Virus record (IMG/VR): IMGVR_UViG_3300025010_000091
Coordinates: 1-49,385 of that record
Length of the DNA: 49,385 nucleotides
Direction: 5' to 3' (one strand)
Source: a virus
Position 1 is the stretch's first letter, and each line of letters opens with the position of its first letter. Position numbers and translations under genes: made by a program. Of this stretch, positions 26,937 to 33,511 are shown in pieces. The notes beneath the pieces were generated by a model. That model was given only the letters and a program-made list of their open reading frames with translations, was not told the DNA's origin and did not search any database.

Positions 26937-28750
26937 TAGTAATCCCCTTTTGTCTGTTCGTAATACATTGTGCCAAAGTTCCATTCAATGGTTCTGGTCC
27001 TAAAATCCTCTGGTCCAAGGTTCCTTCCACCGTAAATAGAGTTAGCTAAACTGTAAATTGCATCATCTTGGATACCCCATTTCTCAGTCTTCTCAGGAGA
27101 GCCATACCATTTCTTATGAGGATTATGGTCAAATCTCTTTGCCTCTTCCTCAAGAATATCTGGTCCCTTGGCTCCTGGAACATATACTTTGGGTGCTTTA
27201 AATAGGCCGTTTTTATACAAAGAGTACAGTTCCGAGAACATCTGACGCTGCCGATCATAGGTAGGAGAGATAACTTCCAAAGCAATCTCATTTTCACTAC
27301 ACCATTCAGTCATGTCCCACATACCCCATCTTTCTGAACATAAAGTGTCCAAACCATCAAATACATCGGACATTCTCTTCAAAACATCCTTAATATCGTT
27401 CAAATCATTACTGGCTACGTGTGCCAAATGCATGAGAAAGTAGATATATTTCTTTACGGAACCATCTTCTAAGTAGGAATCGGGGTTATTTTTGCTGTTT
27501 GGAAGCCCTTTTGCAGTCAAAGTTATGATAGTTTTGGCCCCTGCCATCTTGTTTATTTTAAGTGGATCTGCACGATCTATACCAGCACACAGAGCCCAAT
27601 CAGTCTGATACACGTCAGTTAGACGCTGCAAATCGTTTAAATCTGTCATTCTGGGATGCATAGAACCATCATGTAACGTGTACAAAAGGTCTATTTTCAT
27701 CAAATCTTTTTGCAAATATGATGCAGTTTGGGACCTTTCCCGTCCTATTTTCTCATCCCGATCACCTACCGCTTCTATTTTTTGGATGGTTTTTATGGTC
27801 TCCACTAACTGATTTTGCATCCCCAGAGTACCGTTCACCCCAATATAATGGGTCGCAGCAACCAAATCGGCAGTAAACATAGCTTTACTGCCGGCATCCC
27901 ACGTATTTTTGAAGTAACGGGCAAAATCCGCTTCAGGAAACTTTGCTTTGTAGGAATCTAGTTGCTGTTGGGTCATCTGCGGGTTCCAGAAGTCTTTATA
28001 ATCGCCTTCTGGACTGCAACGGAAGTGGAAAAACAAGGCAGGGTCTTCACCACGGGTATATGTCTGGTACAACTTATACAGAATGTGGCTTTTCTCAGAT
28101 ACGGTACTGTCAATAACTCCTAATGCATTTGGTATATTACGGATACTACCATCTAACTGAACAAAGAACTTCGGATTGTTCATATCGAACATTTCCGAGA
28201 AGGTGTATCCAGATACGTTTGATACAATACCACTAAATGAGGAAATACTTTTAATGAAAGAACCAATGTTACCACTCTTGTCTCTCATCCGTATCTCTTT
28301 TTCCTGCACATTCCGTTTACCAACAATCCGCAGCAACTTTGGGCTATTCAGAATGATATCCCGCATAATGTCATAGTGGACAAACTTGGTCTGTTCCTTA
28401 CTATTGGCACCCAACATGATCTGTTGTCTGGGAAAACAGAAGAATTTCCATAACTGAATCAGACAGGCAAACAGCGATTTACCTTCACCACGCATCCAGC
28501 AAAAAATGATCAGCCTATGGATAAACTTACCGTCTATCATCCGCAATGCATCTTCGGCAACCTTCTTTTGCTCTTCCCACATTTCCCAGTATGACCTGCC
28601 AGTACTAGGATTTGGATCCCTGCTCATGTCAGATACAGGTATCCAGGTAGCTATAGTTTCTCCTTCTCGGAAGATTGGTAAACAGATATGGTCTTCTACC
28701 CACAGACCAAACCCTTCTCCACCATTACGATACTCAGTAATGGACCTCAT
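26936..28750 (-). CDS. Terminase large subunit
   Basis: 604 residues. The N-terminal ATPase has a Walker A-like loop WMRGEGKS at residues 85-92, then a SYTF-type coupling segment (VSGYTFSEMFDM). The C-terminal nuclease keeps acidic positions in GIDRADPLKINKMAG (about residue 385), then DGLDTLCSERWG and GIQDDAIYSLANS near the end. The motor threads DNA through the portal encoded next and cuts concatemers. Start and stop overlap both neighbours, so it is translationally coupled. The exact packaging type (cos or headful) cannot be read from this protein alone. Confidence 0.9.
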   Translation of the reverse strand: MRSITEYRNGGEGFGLWVEDHICLPIFREGETIATWIPVSDMSRDPNPSTGRSYWEMWEEQKKVAEDALRMIDGKFIHRLIIFCWMRGEGKSLFACLIQLWKFFCFPRQQIMLGANSKEQTKFVHYDIMRDIILNSPKLLRIVGKRNVQEKEIRMRDKSGNIGSFIKSISSFSGIVSNVSGYTFSEMFDMNNPKFFVQLDGSIRNIPNALGVIDSTVSEKSHILYKLYQTYTRGEDPALFFHFRCSPEGDYKDFWNPQMTQQQLDSYKAKFPEADFARYFKNTWDAGSKAMFTADLVAATHYIGVNGTLGMQNQLVETIKTIQKIEAVGDRDEKIGRERSQTASYLQKDLMKIDLLYTLHDGSMHPRMTDLNDLQRLTDVYQTDWALCAGIDRADPLKINKMAGAKTIITLTAKGLPNSKNNPDSYLEDGSVKKYIYFLMHLAHVASNDLNDIKDVLKRMSDVFDGLDTLCSERWGMWDMTEWCSENEIALEVISPTYDRQRQMFSELYSLYKNGLFKAPKVYVPGAKGPDILEEEAKRFDHNPHKKWYGSPEKTEKWGIQDDAIYSLANSIYGGRNLGPEDFRTRTIEWNFGTMYYEQTKGDY

Positions 28751-29049
28751 ACAATTCCATGCTCCGGGATAGGTACAGTTTGTCCAGCTAATTTATGGGT
28801 ACAGTCACCAAGAAACTCAATCACACCAGTCTTTACAAAGCAATGGCATACGTGGTTAACTCTATGATCCTCTCTTCCGTCAGTCCACCTTGTCAACACA
28901 GACGGGCTAAAGGTAGGAGCATCCACTGAATTATCCCAAGTCCAGCTACCCCTGTTGACAAATATACGGTGCAGTGTCTCACATCCAGGACACTGCCAAC
29001 CTATACTACCATCTTCCAGTTCAACCAATACTTTACTTATCGCTTTCAT
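28747..29049 (-). CDS. DUF6527-like small zinc protein
   Basis: 100 residues. The pattern CPGCETLHRI - WTWDNSVDAPTFSPSVL - CHCFV - IEFLGDCTHKLAGQTVPIP matches a small family widespread in phages and prophages, which I recall as DUF6527. These proteins bear a zinc-like knuckle and a C-terminal LGDCTH-LAGQ box, and their role is unknown. The gene lies just ahead of the large terminase and overlaps it by 4 nt, an arrangement seen in other phages too. Confidence 0.75.
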   Translation of the reverse strand: MKAISKVLVELEDGSIGWQCPGCETLHRIFVNRGSWTWDNSVDAPTFSPSVLTRWTDGREDHRVNHVCHCFVKTGVIEFLGDCTHKLAGQTVPIPEHGIV

Positions 29050-29050
29050 T

Positions 29051-29296
29051 TTACATTAATCCTTCGGGAGTAGGTTCACAGTATCTATAAAATTCCCCTC
29101 TACCTTGGCACCATCCACACATTTTAAGTTCTTTACAGTCATCACATCCAGAACCTACTTTCTTTCTGTTCCTTTTCCTTTTACAATCTTCACTTGGTCG
29201 AAGATCACAAAAGTATCCAGCGGCATTGCAGTCCAGGCATCTACATACCACGTTATAGTCGTCGCCTACCAATTTATTAAATTTTTCAATTTTCAT
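29051..29296 (-). CDS. Small Cys-rich (zinc-binding) protein
   Basis: 81 residues with nine cysteines in a dense series: CRCLDC near the N-terminus, then FCDLRPSEDC, CDDC, and CGWCQGRG before the end. This could bind two zinc ions. The lysine/arginine block KRKRNRKK between the knuckles suggests nucleic acid contact. It is coupled by 4 nt overlap to the small terminase gene upstream, so a packaging or regulatory role is possible. The family is not recognised. Confidence 0.6.
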   Translation of the reverse strand: MKIEKFNKLVGDDYNVVCRCLDCNAAGYFCDLRPSEDCKRKRNRKKVGSGCDDCKELKMCGWCQGRGEFYRYCEPTPEGLM

Positions 29297-29865
29297 ACTC
29301 TATTCCTCGTTTTTCGGATTACCTTCGGTGCTTCTCCCTCAAACAACTTGTCATAGTAACCGGTATTACCAAGAACGTCATCCCCTTCCCCACCTTTACC
29401 AAAATCCCTACTAAAGCTTTCGGCAAGATCATTTATATTCAGGTTTATACTCCTTATGGTTTCCCGTATCTCTCTAAATAATGGATTAACCTGCACACTA
29501 CCTTTATCGGTTATAGTGGTTACGGGCCTGCCATGGTTAGCTATCTTTAGACTAACCAGATGACCAAACAACGGTATCAGTTCAAATCCAATCCGAAACA
29601 AAGCAGCTTTATCCTCACTCTTCACACTACCTATAAAGTACCGGTAAACATAATCCAAATACTCCTTCCGTACTCCACATAACTTCCCTTCCTCAATATA
29701 GGGACAAGTCGCAGCTATCTGGCAATGGTGAACATCGCACTCTGGAATGGCGTCCCACATCACTACAGGGATTCCCTCGGTAGTGGATCCCTTGACAATG
29801 CTGATGTTGCCCATTCGCTCTTTTGTTGCTCGGCTACTGGTAGGTTGCGGTCCTCGTTTTCCCAT
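29293..29865 (-). CDS. Terminase small subunit-like protein
   Basis: 190 residues. The start MGKRGPQPT is characteristic of P27-type small terminases, and the middle (YIEEGKLCGVRKEYLDYVYR, then KGSVQVNPLFREIRETIRSI) resembles their C-terminal oligomerisation part. It is the second gene of the late operon, with the large subunit three genes on. Small terminase recognises the packaging site and regulates the motor. The region upstream (30018-30528) is a reasonable place for such a site. Confidence 0.65.
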   Translation of the reverse strand: MGKRGPQPTSSRATKERMGNISIVKGSTTEGIPVVMWDAIPECDVHHCQIAATCPYIEEGKLCGVRKEYLDYVYRYFIGSVKSEDKAALFRIGFELIPLFGHLVSLKIANHGRPVTTITDKGSVQVNPLFREIRETIRSINLNINDLAESFSRDFGKGGEGDDVLGNTGYYDKLFEGEAPKVIRKTRNRV

Positions 29866-30017
29866 TATCGATGCTCTGGATACTCACTGAAGAAAGCTTC
29901 TTCGGGAGTCATGCCAGCCTCATAAAGTATAATGTACTCGGCAACGGTAACAGTTTCTCCGTATTCAGCCGATATAAGTGTCAGGTGTTCGTACCAATCG
30001 TCAAAATTTCTGGACAT
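29865..30017 (-). CDS. 50-residue protein, first gene of the late operon
   Basis: 50 residues, acidic and aromatic (NFDDWYEHLTLISAEYGETV, ending EEAFFSEYPEHR). A strong GGAGGAACCT lies just before ATG 30017, and the stop overlaps the small terminase ATG by one base. It is the first gene after the late promoter. It was found by following the Shine-Dalgarno site rather than by length. The function is unknown. Confidence 0.65.
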   Translation of the reverse strand: MSRNFDDWYEHLTLISAEYGETVTVAEYIILYEAGMTPEEAFFSEYPEHR

Positions 30018-30045
30018 AGGTTCCTCCATGGCTAAGGTTACTTGG

Positions 30046-30074
30046 ATCGTAGCACTTACCCTTTATATTGTCAA
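30046..30074 (-). promoter_or_regulatory. Main leftward (late operon) sigma-70-type promoter
   Basis: On the minus strand a perfect TTGACA (30069-30074) is followed after 17 nt by TACGAT (30046-30051), a 4/6 match to TATAAT. Transcription would begin near 30039 and give a short leader to the ATG at 30017. It is the only clear promoter seen upstream of the terminase genes. Confidence 0.65.
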
Positions 30075-30528
30075 GAACATCTTTAATATAAAGTAGTCCG
30101 AATAGAATTTGCCTTCGGCATTTAATGTTATAGGGGTAGGGCAGAGGAACGTATGCAGGGGCAGGAAAGAGGGGCGACCGCTAAAGGTACAAGGTCAGGC
30201 GTATATGGTCTCCACAAATTGAGAAAATGATACAGGGGTGGGTAATCGGAAACTGTGGGGGGAAAAAGTGGTAAAGTTCTACGGTAAAGGTATGTATGCA
30301 GGTTCGTGGAACTGTTCTCTGCAAAACCACTGGGGGAAAAGTTCACGGAAAATGCGGAAGAAAATTGTGGCGTGGACCCCATGCAGCAGTGAAGGGACGA
30401 AGCACACGAAAATAAAGGGGTGTCCCTCTTGCCTCTTGAACAGACCTTGAGAACACCTGAGAGTAGTCGAACCCTGATTGTCATCTCTCAGCGAACATAG
30501 TCAGACCTTAATCAGGTTACATAAAAGC
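30075..30528. other. Untranslated G-rich block upstream of the terminase genes
   Basis: No credible gene is present. The plus strand is strongly G- and A-rich with runs such as GGGGTAGGG, GGGGGG and AAAGGGG at about 30130-30430, unlike the coding regions around it. A minus-strand frame of 118 codons crosses it, but it lacks a Shine-Dalgarno site and has an odd Ser/Pro/Leu composition. A small stem GGGAC/GTCCC occurs near 30393-30425. The location beside small terminase suits a packaging (cos or pac) site; that is inference. Confidence 0.45.
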
Positions 30529-30551
30529 TTGACAGTCAAATGCGATTGTCA
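30529..30551 (+). promoter_or_regulatory. TTGACA with TGACA/TGTCA inverted repeat (possible operator)
   Basis: A TTGACA hexamer (30529-30534) begins an imperfect palindrome with arms TGACA and TGTCA separated by 12 nt. A good -10 hexamer at 16-18 nt spacing is missing (the bases are GGAGTG), so any promoter here would need an activator. A 9-nt direct repeat GCGAACATA flanks it at 30491-30499 and 30568-30576. Confidence 0.35.
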
Positions 30552-30587
30552 GGAGTGTAAAAGGCAAGCGAACATAACAGACAAGAG

Positions 30588-30634
30588 TAGATTAAGCCTG
30601 TATCTATTCCCTGTCTAATCTATCAATACAGGCT
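30588..30634 (+). promoter_or_regulatory. Interleaved inverted repeats before the first rightward gene
   Basis: Two perfect inverted repeats are interleaved: TAGATTA (30588-30594) with TAATCTA (30616-30622), and AGCCTGTAT (30595-30603) with ATACAGGCT (30626-30634). The second ends three bases before the AGGTGAT Shine-Dalgarno of the gene at 30647. In RNA they could form a pseudoknot or, more likely, alternative stems that govern access to the ribosome site. As DNA they could be an operator. Confidence 0.5.
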
Positions 30635-30646
30635 ATAGGTGATATC

Positions 30647-31180
30647 ATGAATTTATTCGAGTCAGCTCAGGCAATCAAGAGTGAAAGAGATGCAAAGGCA
30701 CGCAAGAGTAGTCAAGGTTCTAGTCCTGATACTCTCACTGTGCCCTACTTCAAGGGTATCGTGCGTAAGGGAGACAAGTACACTGTCAAGCTTGCCCCTA
30801 GGGTATACGAGCATGAGGGAATCATTGAAGGAGTTGAAGAACAGGCATTGCAGGTAAAACCCCTGACAGGGGCGTTCCTGATCAGCTACTTTACCTGTCT
30901 TGCATACGAGATGTGCAAGAACAATATGAAGGGCAAGGGTAAGACGGCAAAACCTGATCCTCAGCCTTTGACTACGTATGTAGTCGAAGCACTTTTGAAG
31001 ATTGAAGGGTTTTCCCTTGAGGATTATGCACAGGGGAAAACAAAGGGTTCAGTCAGGATAGCAAGTCACTTGAAAGCGATAAGCGAACAGCGAGATTTAA
31101 AGATCAGTGTTGACGCAAAGACAGGCACAATATCAGGTATTACTGATAAAGTAGCCTGTGAAGTTCTTTCATCCCTGTAA
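30647..31180 (+). CDS. First rightward gene, hypothetical early protein
   Basis: 177 residues, with AGGTGATATC before the ATG. The N-terminus is hydrophilic and helical (FESAQAIKSERDAKARKSSQ). The rest is mixed, with a basic loop (NNMKGKGKTAKPDPQP) and a C-terminal helix-turn (IASHLKAISEQRDLKISV). No cysteine pairs, signal peptide or catalytic motif was found. It is the first rightward gene, behind a strongly structured leader, so it is likely expressed early and under translational control. I do not recognise it; a nucleic-acid binding role would fit the basic segments but is unproved. Confidence 0.6.
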   Translation: MNLFESAQAIKSERDAKARKSSQGSSPDTLTVPYFKGIVRKGDKYTVKLAPRVYEHEGIIEGVEEQALQVKPLTGAFLISYFTCLAYEMCKNNMKGKGKTAKPDPQPLTTYVVEALLKIEGFSLEDYAQGKTKGSVRIASHLKAISEQRDLKISVDAKTGTISGITDKVACEVLSSL

Positions 31181-31227
31181 AATTCAAAGACCTGAGCAAG
31201 TCAATAAACTGCTCAAAGGATACTGCT

Positions 31228-31299
31228 ATGAGTAAAGGTATAATAGGCTTTTTCGCAGTTCAATTGCTTATCATTCTGATAGGCTACTTTTCAATGTGA
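31228..31299 (+). CDS. 23-residue membrane micropeptide
   Basis: The frame ATG AGT AAA ... TGA encodes 23 residues: MSKG followed by one hydrophobic helix (IIGFFAVQLLIILIGYF). It has AAGGA eight bases upstream of the ATG. Its stop overlaps a GTG that starts the next gene (GTGA). Such tiny membrane proteins are common among early phage genes. It is short, so chance is not excluded, but the clean helix and the coupling argue for it. Confidence 0.45.
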   Translation: MSKGIIGFFAVQLLIILIGYFSM

Positions 31300-31478
31300 A
31301 CGATATGAGTACAATCGAAAGAGAGTTTTTCAGGTACATCGACAAGCTTCCTTTCGATGTACCTTTTGACTATTATGATAACTGTACAGCAAGTGAGATA
31401 CAGTTATCAGGGCATGAAGCAAGCTTGATTGAATTGCAGGATAGTTTATCAGGCTACAGGCTACAGGAGATAGCGTAG
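31296..31478 (+). CDS. Small acidic hypothetical protein
   Basis: 60 residues if started at the GTG of the GTGA overlap (31296). An ATG at 31305 gives 57 residues. It is acidic with an aromatic cluster (IDKLPFDVPFDYYDNCTASE). It is placed between two membrane micropeptides with 1-4 nt spacing, suggesting a co-translated trio. It has no domain that I recognise. Confidence 0.5.
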   Translation: MNDMSTIEREFFRYIDKLPFDVPFDYYDNCTASEIQLSGHEASLIELQDSLSGYRLQEIA

Positions 31479-31567
31479 TGAAGAATATGAAACCTTACGA
31501 AGTGTTTACAGTTGTACGTGTGATAGTCGCTGTGATAGTCGTTTTAACGATGATGATTAACTTTTAA
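31478..31567 (+). CDS. 29-residue membrane micropeptide
   Basis: A GTG at 31478 overlaps the stop of the preceding gene and has AGGAGA five to six bases upstream. It encodes MKNMKPYEV and then one hydrophobic helix (VRVIVAVIVVLTMMI). An ATG at 31487 would give a 26-residue form. With the peptide at 31228 it forms a pair of single-helix proteins around one small soluble protein. The function is unknown. Confidence 0.45.
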   Translation: MKNMKPYEVFTVVRVIVAVIVVLTMMINF

Positions 31568-31576
31568 GGGGGAAAT

Positions 31577-31777
31577 ATGATTGATATGCAACTTTTAATA
31601 TCGGATAGGCTGAATCGCTTTATAGAGAATCATTTTACCTATGAAGATATTGGGGATGCTGAAAACGGACCTGAACTTGATTATTGGTATAATGGTCCTG
31701 ATTGGGCTATTGATTTGTTGGATAGAACAATTGACGCTCCTTTACATAGAGCGGAAGTTAATAACTTATATTTCTAA
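31577..31777 (+). CDS. Small acidic hypothetical protein
   Basis: 66 residues, with AAGGGGGAAAT before the ATG. It is acidic and Asp/Trp/Tyr-rich (DAENGPELDYWYNGPDWAID). This charge profile is common in small phage host-takeover or DNA-mimic proteins, but no family is recognised. It is the last gene before the long noncoding region. Confidence 0.55.
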   Translation: MIDMQLLISDRLNRFIENHFTYEDIGDAENGPELDYWYNGPDWAIDLLDRTIDAPLHRAEVNNLYF

Positions 31778-31987
31778 GCAAACGTCCTAGCGCATGACGT
31801 TAAACTGCGCTATTCTTTTGCCCTGTATTCCAGTACACCAGTATCCCGCTATCTTTCTCGACCTTCCCCTTATACCCTGACTATTTTCTGTTTTCTATTC
31901 TATCAGCGGTATATCACTGGTTCATTTCCCCTATAGCGGATAAGCCGCTATTCACCGCTATTTTCTTTCATTCCCTGTTTTCCCCTG

Positions 31988-32030
31988 CGCCCGGCATCGG
32001 TTTTCCTTCGGGCGGCTTTCACCAGCCGCC
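31988..32030. other. Overlapping alternative hairpins
   Basis: CGCCCG (31988-31993) pairs with CGGGCG (32009-32014). GGCGGCT (32011-32017) pairs with AGCCGCC (32024-32030) around a 6-nt loop. The shared bases 32011-32014 allow only one stem at a time, as in an antiterminator/terminator pair, though no T-run follows on either strand. Confidence 0.45.
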
Positions 32031-32186
32031 AACCCATTACCTTATCCTGTCCTACTCGACTCCGTTATCCAGCTGCCTGCCATAGCTACGGGTACGGCGG
32101 CCCCGCCCCGTAACCCAACCCGTTATATTCTGCTGATACAGATTAGTGGTAGACACCACCCTAAGCGCAGTTCCCACGGGAAACTT

Positions 32187-32226
32187 TTCCAATTCATGTA
32201 TTCTACCACGCAACACAGAATTGGAA
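32187..32226. other. 9-bp perfect inverted repeat
   Basis: TTCCAATTC (32187-32195) and GAATTGGAA (32218-32226) with a 22-nt loop, placed just before the second exact CCAACCCGTTATATTC copy. Confidence 0.5.
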
Positions 32227-32423
32227 GTAGTCCAACCCGTTATATTCCTGTGCCTGAACCGCTCCTTTACCAGTACAAATCGTACCTGTACCCGTTACAA
32301 AGCGGTGGAAATGACCCCACAGCCCGTATATCTACCGATACGAAACGAAGTACCTTGACCCCCCGCTAGAGTCTCCATACCTGCCTAACAACATCAGGTT
32401 TGTAATGGTTTACTGGTCTGGTA

Positions 32424-32455
32424 CAGGTAACAGCATCATTGGAACTGCTTACCTG
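32424..32455. other. Bulged hairpin
   Basis: CAGGTA-(ac)-AGCA pairs with TGCT-TACCTG, ten pairs with a two-base bulge and a 10-nt loop. Asymmetric bulges of this sort are typical of folded RNA rather than of DNA operators. Confidence 0.45.
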
Positions 32456-32776
32456 ACAGGGTAACGGTATGGTACAGCCCTGCCCCGCAGCCCAACCCAT
32501 TACTTACTCATAGTCTTCCCGTAGGCCAGTAACAGAACCGCTGACCCTAAGGCCCGTCCCCACGGTGAACTAAACCAATATACCTAACAGTCACGGTACA
32601 GTGGACGTGTGCCAGCCTAACGGAACACGGGCTTTCTGCCTAACGGTTACTGGTTCAGGTCCAGTCCATGCCACCGTACCATTACCCTTTCATCCTGTAC
32701 CTGTGCAACACTGCTGCAACCTTCGGTGTGTACAGAACCAGTGACCAGAGCCAGATACAGGGACCGTGCCCGTGTA

Positions 32777-32847
32777 CAGGTGTTAACACACCTGACCAAA
32801 GGTCCAATGTCGAGAACCATATACCGTGGTGCACCACCCTGCGGGTG
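32777..32847. other. Cluster of compact hairpins
   Basis: CAGGTGT-TAAC-ACACCTG (32777-32794) is a perfect 7-bp stem with a tetraloop. GTGGTGCACCAC (32826-32837) is a perfect 12-bp palindrome. CACCC-TGC-GGGTG (32835-32847) overlaps its right edge. Together they form the densest secondary-structure block of the region. Confidence 0.5.
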
Positions 32848-33084
32848 ACCAGTACCCATTCCATTATATTCTTTTACTTACTTCTCTATACCTGTTACCT
32901 ACTCTTGTTTATTTTATATTGTTTCGGTTATTATCGGCAAGAGATTATTTGTTTACTATTTAGTTTTGTACCGTAGTATTATTTACCACTATGTTATCGT
33001 TACTGAGTTTCTTGTTGTTTTTCTCCTGTAAATTGTAATGTAGCGGGTGGATATATTGTACCAGTAAGTCATTTTCTTTATAGG

Positions 33085-33113
33085 TTTACTTAGCCACTGA
33101 TATATGTTATATA
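33085..33113 (+). promoter_or_regulatory. Candidate extended -10 promoter for the early gene cluster
   Basis: TTTACT (33085-33090), a 17-nt spacer, then TATATA (33108-33113) with a TG one base upstream (TGTTATATA), the extended -10 form. Transcription would start near 33120, about 30 nt before the gene at 33152. The -35 match is only partial. Confidence 0.4.
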
Positions 33114-33151
33114 GTAGTTTGTAGTCTAATTTTATATAGGGAGGAAATGAT

Positions 33152-33505
33152 ATGATCCATAACGAGATAGACAATTTACGAAATCCTTTAGAAGCTGCTA
33201 CGTTTAGGCGGTTAGTCAGGAAGATAGAGATGGTGGCTGAGTTTGATATGAATGTTGTTAAGATGCAACGGTTTGAGTTTATCAGATTTAACTATCGGAA
33301 GTGGGAAGAGGAAGAGGCTGGTTGGAACTTGTATACACTGGTTCATAAGACTCTTAGTTTAGAACTGAAGGCACGGGAGTTGGGATTGTTAGAAATAGAC
33401 GGTAGATACTTATGTGTTTCTTGTTGCACTTCAGAGTTTGTTAGGAGCGGTGAGACTGTGGTGGAGTGTAAACGATGCGGTCAAATCTTTAAGGGTTGGA
33501 GGTAA
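33152..33505 (+). CDS. Zinc-ribbon hypothetical protein
   Basis: 117 residues, with AGGGAGGAAATGAT before the ATG. The first 85 residues are helical and charged (EAATFRRLVRKIEMVAEFDM). The C-terminal 30 residues form a treble-clef or ribbon with CVSCCTSEF and CKRCGQIF. It is the first gene after the noncoding region and its promoter-like element. Zinc ribbons of this kind often contact DNA, RNA or RNA polymerase, but the target is unknown. Confidence 0.6.
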   Translation: MIHNEIDNLRNPLEAATFRRLVRKIEMVAEFDMNVVKMQRFEFIRFNYRKWEEEEAGWNLYTLVHKTLSLELKARELGLLEIDGRYLCVSCCTSEFVRSGETVVECKRCGQIFKGWR

Positions 33506-33511
33506 CAGGTT

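Larger units (their letters stand above)
32029..32871. repeat. Dispersed CCAACCC(G/A)TTA repeat family
   Basis: Two exact 16-nt copies of CCAACCCGTTATATTC lie at 32115-32130 and 32232-32247. Two CCAACCCATTAC copies lie at 32029-32040 and 32492-32503, and a partial CCATTATATTC at 32861-32871. Looser relatives (GTACCCGTTACA, AGCCCGTATATC) fall near 32289 and 32315. Spacing is irregular, so these are not simple tandem iterons. Confidence 0.6.
31778..33151. other. Long gene-free, structured region (candidate noncoding RNA or origin)
   Basis: About 1.37 kb holds no gene with a credible start and coding pattern. The first 1.1 kb (31778-32870) is visibly richer in G+C than the phage genes and C/T-biased on the plus strand. 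It has at least six perfect inverted repeats with 5-9 bp arms, a palindrome of 12 bp, and repeated short motifs (CCAACCC(G/A)TTA, GCCTAACGG). The last 280 bp are AT-rich and carry a promoter-like element before the next gene. The transcribed strand, if any, is not evident. Confidence 0.6.

Noticed and set aside
30301-30345. tRNA-like GGTTC...AACC segment
   Set aside because: No acceptor stem, anticodon arm or correct T-loop could be built; no tRNA was found anywhere in the window.
30128-30484. 118-codon minus-strand frame in the control region
   Set aside because: No Shine-Dalgarno, Ser/Pro/Leu/Cys-rich composition unlike other genes, and no coupling to the late operon.
32468-32546. TATGG and CCTAAG, resembling halves of an 11-nt tetraloop receptor
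   Set aside because: Flanking bases do not pair well enough (two mismatches next to the motif), so the receptor geometry is not supported.
32647-32859. Short minus-strand frames in the noncoding block
   Set aside because: No ribosome sites; composition follows the hairpin-rich DNA rather than codon use.
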